Assembly: GCF_032490495.1 (NCBI RefSeq)
Contig: NZ_JAVYJB010000005.1
Span: 1-64,000, forward strand
Direction of reading: 5' to 3'
Source: Pilosibacter fragilis
Lineage (GTDB): Bacteria > Bacillota > Clostridia > Lachnospirales > Lachnospiraceae
DNA length: 64,000 nucleotides
Shown here: positions 61,719-64,000 of the stretch, piece after piece
Layout: every line of letters begins with the position of its first letter
Position numbering within the stretch: the first letter of the stretch is position 1
The notes under the pieces: generated by a model
What the model was told of the DNA's origin: nothing
The model's input: the letters and a program-made list of their open reading frames with translations, nothing else
The model's database searches: none
Position numbers and translations under genes: made by a program

Positions 61719-61753
61719 ATCTCCGGCTTTTGAGGGGAACGAAAGCCGGAGAT
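61719..61753. repeat. Perfect 12-bp hairpin in the glpK-glpF gap
   Basis: ATCTCCGGCTTT / AAAGCCGGAGAT with an 11-base loop and no T-run, ending 29 bases before the glpF start. It may stabilise the glpK message or moderate glpF translation. Confidence 0.6.
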
Positions 61754-61782
61754 GCCTAAAACAACAAAAAGGGGGATTTTCT

Positions 61783-62496
61783 ATGCTGCCTTATATTGCA
61801 GAGTTTCTTGGAACCATGATGCTTATCATCCTCGGTGATGGTGTTGTTGCAAACGTAAACCTTAACAAGTCCGGAATGAAAGGTGCAGGAGCTGTCCAGA
61901 TCACACTGGCATGGGGCCTTGCGGTTCTGGTACCGGCATTTATCTTCGGAGAAGCTTCCGGCGCGTCCTTCAACCCGGCGCTCACGATCGCACTGGCGGT
62001 AGAGGGAAGCTTCGCATGGTCTATGGTGCCCGGATATGTGATCGCACAGCTGGCAGGTGCATTTGTCGGCGCATCGATCGTTTACCTGCTCTTCAAGGGA
62101 CAGTTTGACGCTACAGAAGATCCGGGAACAAAGCTTGGCGTATTCTGTACAGGTCCATCGATCCCGAACACTGGATTAAATATTTTAAGCGAAGCAGTCG
62201 GTACATTTATCCTCGTTTTCGCGATCAAAGGTATCGGCAATGTAACTGGTCTTTCAACAGGTGTTGATAAACTCTTTGTATTTGGAATCATCGTTTCCGT
62301 AGGTATGTCCCTCGGCGGACTTACCGGTTACGCGATCAACCCGGCAAGAGACTTAGGACCTCGTCTTGCACATGCAATCCTTCCGATCAAGGGCAAAGGC
62401 GATTCCAACTTCTCTTACGGTCTTGTAGTTCCGATCGTTGGACCGATCATCGGCGCAATCGTGGCGGTTCTCCTTTATGGAGCGATCCCGTGGTAG
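61783..62496 (+). CDS. glpF: Glycerol facilitator (MIP/aquaporin family)
   Basis: 237 residues; a membrane channel that lets glycerol enter. Six helices and the two NPA half-helices are present: ASFNPALTIAL and GYAINPARDLGPR. The Asp after the second NPA motif (NPARD) marks the glyceroporin type. AAGGGGGA precedes the ATG. It is placed after glpK in the operon; a hairpin lies between the genes. Confidence 0.95.
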   Translation: MLPYIAEFLGTMMLIILGDGVVANVNLNKSGMKGAGAVQITLAWGLAVLVPAFIFGEASGASFNPALTIALAVEGSFAWSMVPGYVIAQLAGAFVGASIVYLLFKGQFDATEDPGTKLGVFCTGPSIPNTGLNILSEAVGTFILVFAIKGIGNVTGLSTGVDKLFVFGIIVSVGMSLGGLTGYAINPARDLGPRLAHAILPIKGKGDSNFSYGLVVPIVGPIIGAIVAVLLYGAIPW

Positions 62497-62565
62497 GATA
62501 AAAAACAGAGGGCTGTGCCCGGTGCAGTACAGCTTAACAATCAGATAATTATGGCATGAGATGAG

Positions 62566-62620
62566 AGAGCCTGACAGGATAACCGCATAAGGGTATGCGT
62601 TTACTTGGCAGGCTCTTTTC
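62566..62620 (+). terminator. Terminator-like hairpin between glpF and the glpA-type gene
   Basis: AGAGCCTG / CAGGCTCT with an inner CGCATA / TATGCG stem, then TTTTCTCTT. It resembles the glpP leader terminator in layout, so it could be a second GlpP-read leader or a plain terminator with partial read-through. Confidence 0.65.
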
Positions 62621-62711
62621 TCTTAAAACCGGAACATCGCTGGATCTGCAAAAACGGCAGAAATGGCGGAAAACTTCTAAAAGAGACAGGATGTAAAGGA
62701 GTGAACGGTAA

Positions 62712-64000
62712 ATGTATGATGTGATCATAATCGGAGCAGGAGTAGCCGGGGCGGCATCTGCGAGAGAATTGTCGCGGTATCAGGCAAAGATCTGCGTGTT
62801 GGAGAAAGAAGAGGATGTCTGCTGCGGTACTTCCAAGGCAAACAGCGCTATTGTCCATGCAGGCTATGACGCGGCGGAAGGCTCCCTGATGGCAAAACTC
62901 AATGTACGCGGAAATGAAATGATGGAACAACTGTCGAAGGATCTGGATTTCCCATTCAAAAGAAATGGTTCACTGGTAGTATGTCTGCATGAGGACGAGA
63001 TGTCAGGTCTCGAAACTTTATATAAAAGGGGAATTGCAAATGGAGTACCGGATCTTCGGATCTTAAACAGGGAAGAACTCCGGGCGATGGAGCCGAATAT
63101 TTCCGACGAGGCATGCGCAGCTCTCTACGCACCCACGGGCGGAATCGTATGTCCGTTTAACTTAAATATCGCTATGGCGGAGAATGCCAACGCGAATGGA
63201 GTAGAATTCCATTTTGATACGGAGGTCACCGACTTAAGACCGGTGGAAGACGGCTGGGAGATCCGGACAAGCAAGGGCACGTATAAGACGCGGTATGTCG
63301 TGAACGCGGCGGGTGTCTATGCAGACAAATTCCACAATATGGTAAGCAAAAAGAAGATCCATATCACCCCGAGACGTGGAGATTACTGTCTGCTCGATAA
63401 AACTGCCGGAAATCATGTGAGCCATACGGTGTTTGCTCTTCCCGGAAAATACGGAAAAGGCGTTCTTGTGACTCCGACGGTCCACGGAAATCTATTAGTG
63501 GGACCGACAGCGATCGATATTGAGAATAAAGAGGGAACCAATACTACGAGAGAGGGCTTAAATGAAGTTATCACAAAGGCAGAGATGAATGTGAAGAACA
63601 TTCCGATGCGTCAGGTGATCACTTCCTTCGCCGGACTCCGTGCCCATGAGGACGGACATGAATTTCTGATCGGTGAGCTGGAGGACGCGAAAGGCTTTAT
63701 CGACTGTGCAGGAATCGAGTCTCCGGGCCTGACAAGCTCCCCTGCGATCGGCGAGATGGTGGCGGATATCCTGAAAGAGAAGATGGATCTCAAGAAAAAA
63801 GAGAACTTCATCGCGACGAGAAAAGGTGTTCTGAATCCGAATACTTTAAGTAAGGAAGAACGAATCCAGTTAATTAAAGAAAAGCCAGAATATGGAAATA
63901 TTATCTGCCGATGCGAGATGATCACAGAAGGCGAGATCATCGATGCGATCCGAAGACCTTTAGGTGCAAAATCTTTAGACGGAGTGAAACGCAGAACGAG
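62712..64000 (+). CDS. glpA: FAD-dependent oxidoreductase, GlpA-type glycerol-3-phosphate dehydrogenase (runs off the window end)
   Basis: At least 429 residues; truncated at base 64000 with no stop. The FAD loop DVIIIGAGVAGAASAREL and the adenine-binding Glu in VLEKEEDVCCGTSKANS start the enzyme, followed by the family segment RRGDYCLLDK. The C-terminal part has CRCEMITEGEIIDAI, the start of a BFD-type [2Fe-2S] domain. This matches anaerobic GlpA-like enzymes that oxidise glycerol-3-phosphate to dihydroxyacetone phosphate. Related 2-hydroxyglutarate oxidases share the fold, but the glp context favours GlpA. TAAAGGAG precedes the ATG. Confidence 0.82.
   Translation, partial: MYDVIIIGAGVAGAASARELSRYQAKICVLEKEEDVCCGTSKANSAIVHAGYDAAEGSLMAKLNVRGNEMMEQLSKDLDFPFKRNGSLVVCLHEDEMSGLETLYKRGIANGVPDLRILNREELRAMEPNISDEACAALYAPTGGIVCPFNLNIAMAENANANGVEFHFDTEVTDLRPVEDGWEIRTSKGTYKTRYVVNAAGVYADKFHNMVSKKKIHITPRRGDYCLLDKTAGNHVSHTVFALPGKYGKGVLVTPTVHGNLLVGPTAIDIENKEGTNTTREGLNEVITKAEMNVKNIPMRQVITSFAGLRAHEDGHEFLIGELEDAKGFIDCAGIESPGLTSSPAIGEMVADILKEKMDLKKKENFIATRKGVLNPNTLSKEERIQLIKEKPEYGNIICRCEMITEGEIIDAIRRPLGAKSLDGVKRRT

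Noticed and set aside
1..64000. CRISPR array, prophage or rRNA operon
   Set aside because: No regularly spaced short direct repeats, phage structural genes or rRNA sequence were seen on either strand.

Overview
The window looks like the chromosome of a strictly anaerobic, Gram-positive Clostridia, most likely of the Lachnospiraceae. The support is: strong AGGAGG-type ribosome binding sites, a nine-subunit V/A-type ATPase operon, hybrid-cluster protein, KtrAB, a GlpP-type antiterminator with glpK/glpF, a DUF1461 (Lit-type) membrane protein, and a tRNA without an encoded CCA. This assignment is inference from gene content, not a search result. Gene density is ordinary and there is no prophage, CRISPR array or rRNA operon.

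Layout. 1-2.5 kb is a decayed stretch: a repeat copy, an IS256-type transposase remnant, a nitroreductase and an N-terminally truncated methyltransferase. 2.5-10.7 kb is a LysR regulator divergent from a polyamine-type ABC transporter, adenine deaminase and a second amidohydrolase, probably a purine or aminated-base uptake and deamination operon. 10.8-15.7 kb is a coupled pair, an unrecognised SEC-C protein and a SWIM/SNF2 ATPase. 16.1-17.2 kb is a stand-alone RelA/SpoT-domain protein. 17.3-25 kb is a LysR regulator, a NikABCDE-type ABC transporter and an AstE/aspartoacylase-type deacylase; matching dyads lie in the promoters of the regulator and of the operon. 25-29.2 kb holds ktrAB and, divergently, hcp, whose promoter has a perfect palindrome at about -41.5. 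29.3-32.6 kb holds a VOC protein, a DEDDh exonuclease (probably leaderless mRNA) and a D-Ala-D-Ala carboxypeptidase.

32.8-42.4 kb is the V-ATPase operon on the minus strand (stalk-C-I-K-F-E-A-B-D, then a Lit-type gene). It faces a divergent LysR gene with a palindrome at about -63 of the ATPase promoter. 43.7-51.6 kb is housekeeping and small genes: an SH3 membrane protein, trmB, trxA, tRNA-Lys, a P1 peptidase, an M20 amidohydrolase, a metallophosphoesterase and larE. 52-55.7 kb is an M20 peptidase - MATE exporter - M20 peptidase cluster. 55.8-58.8 kb is a two-component system. 59.3 kb to the end is a glycerol operon (glpP, glpK, glpF, glpA-type), led by an intrinsic terminator that GlpP itself probably reads through.

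The least ordinary signal is non-coding. At least two families of structured, dispersed repeats sit between genes and inside operons. Family A has GTAAC...GTTAC ends and an internal hairpin with compensatory base changes between copies. Family B has three copies, one lying between nikA and nikB. A further 155-bp element with perfect 16-bp inverted ends appears related to family A at its termini. Several lie at junctions inside the nik and V-ATPase operons, where they could tune relative expression of subunits.
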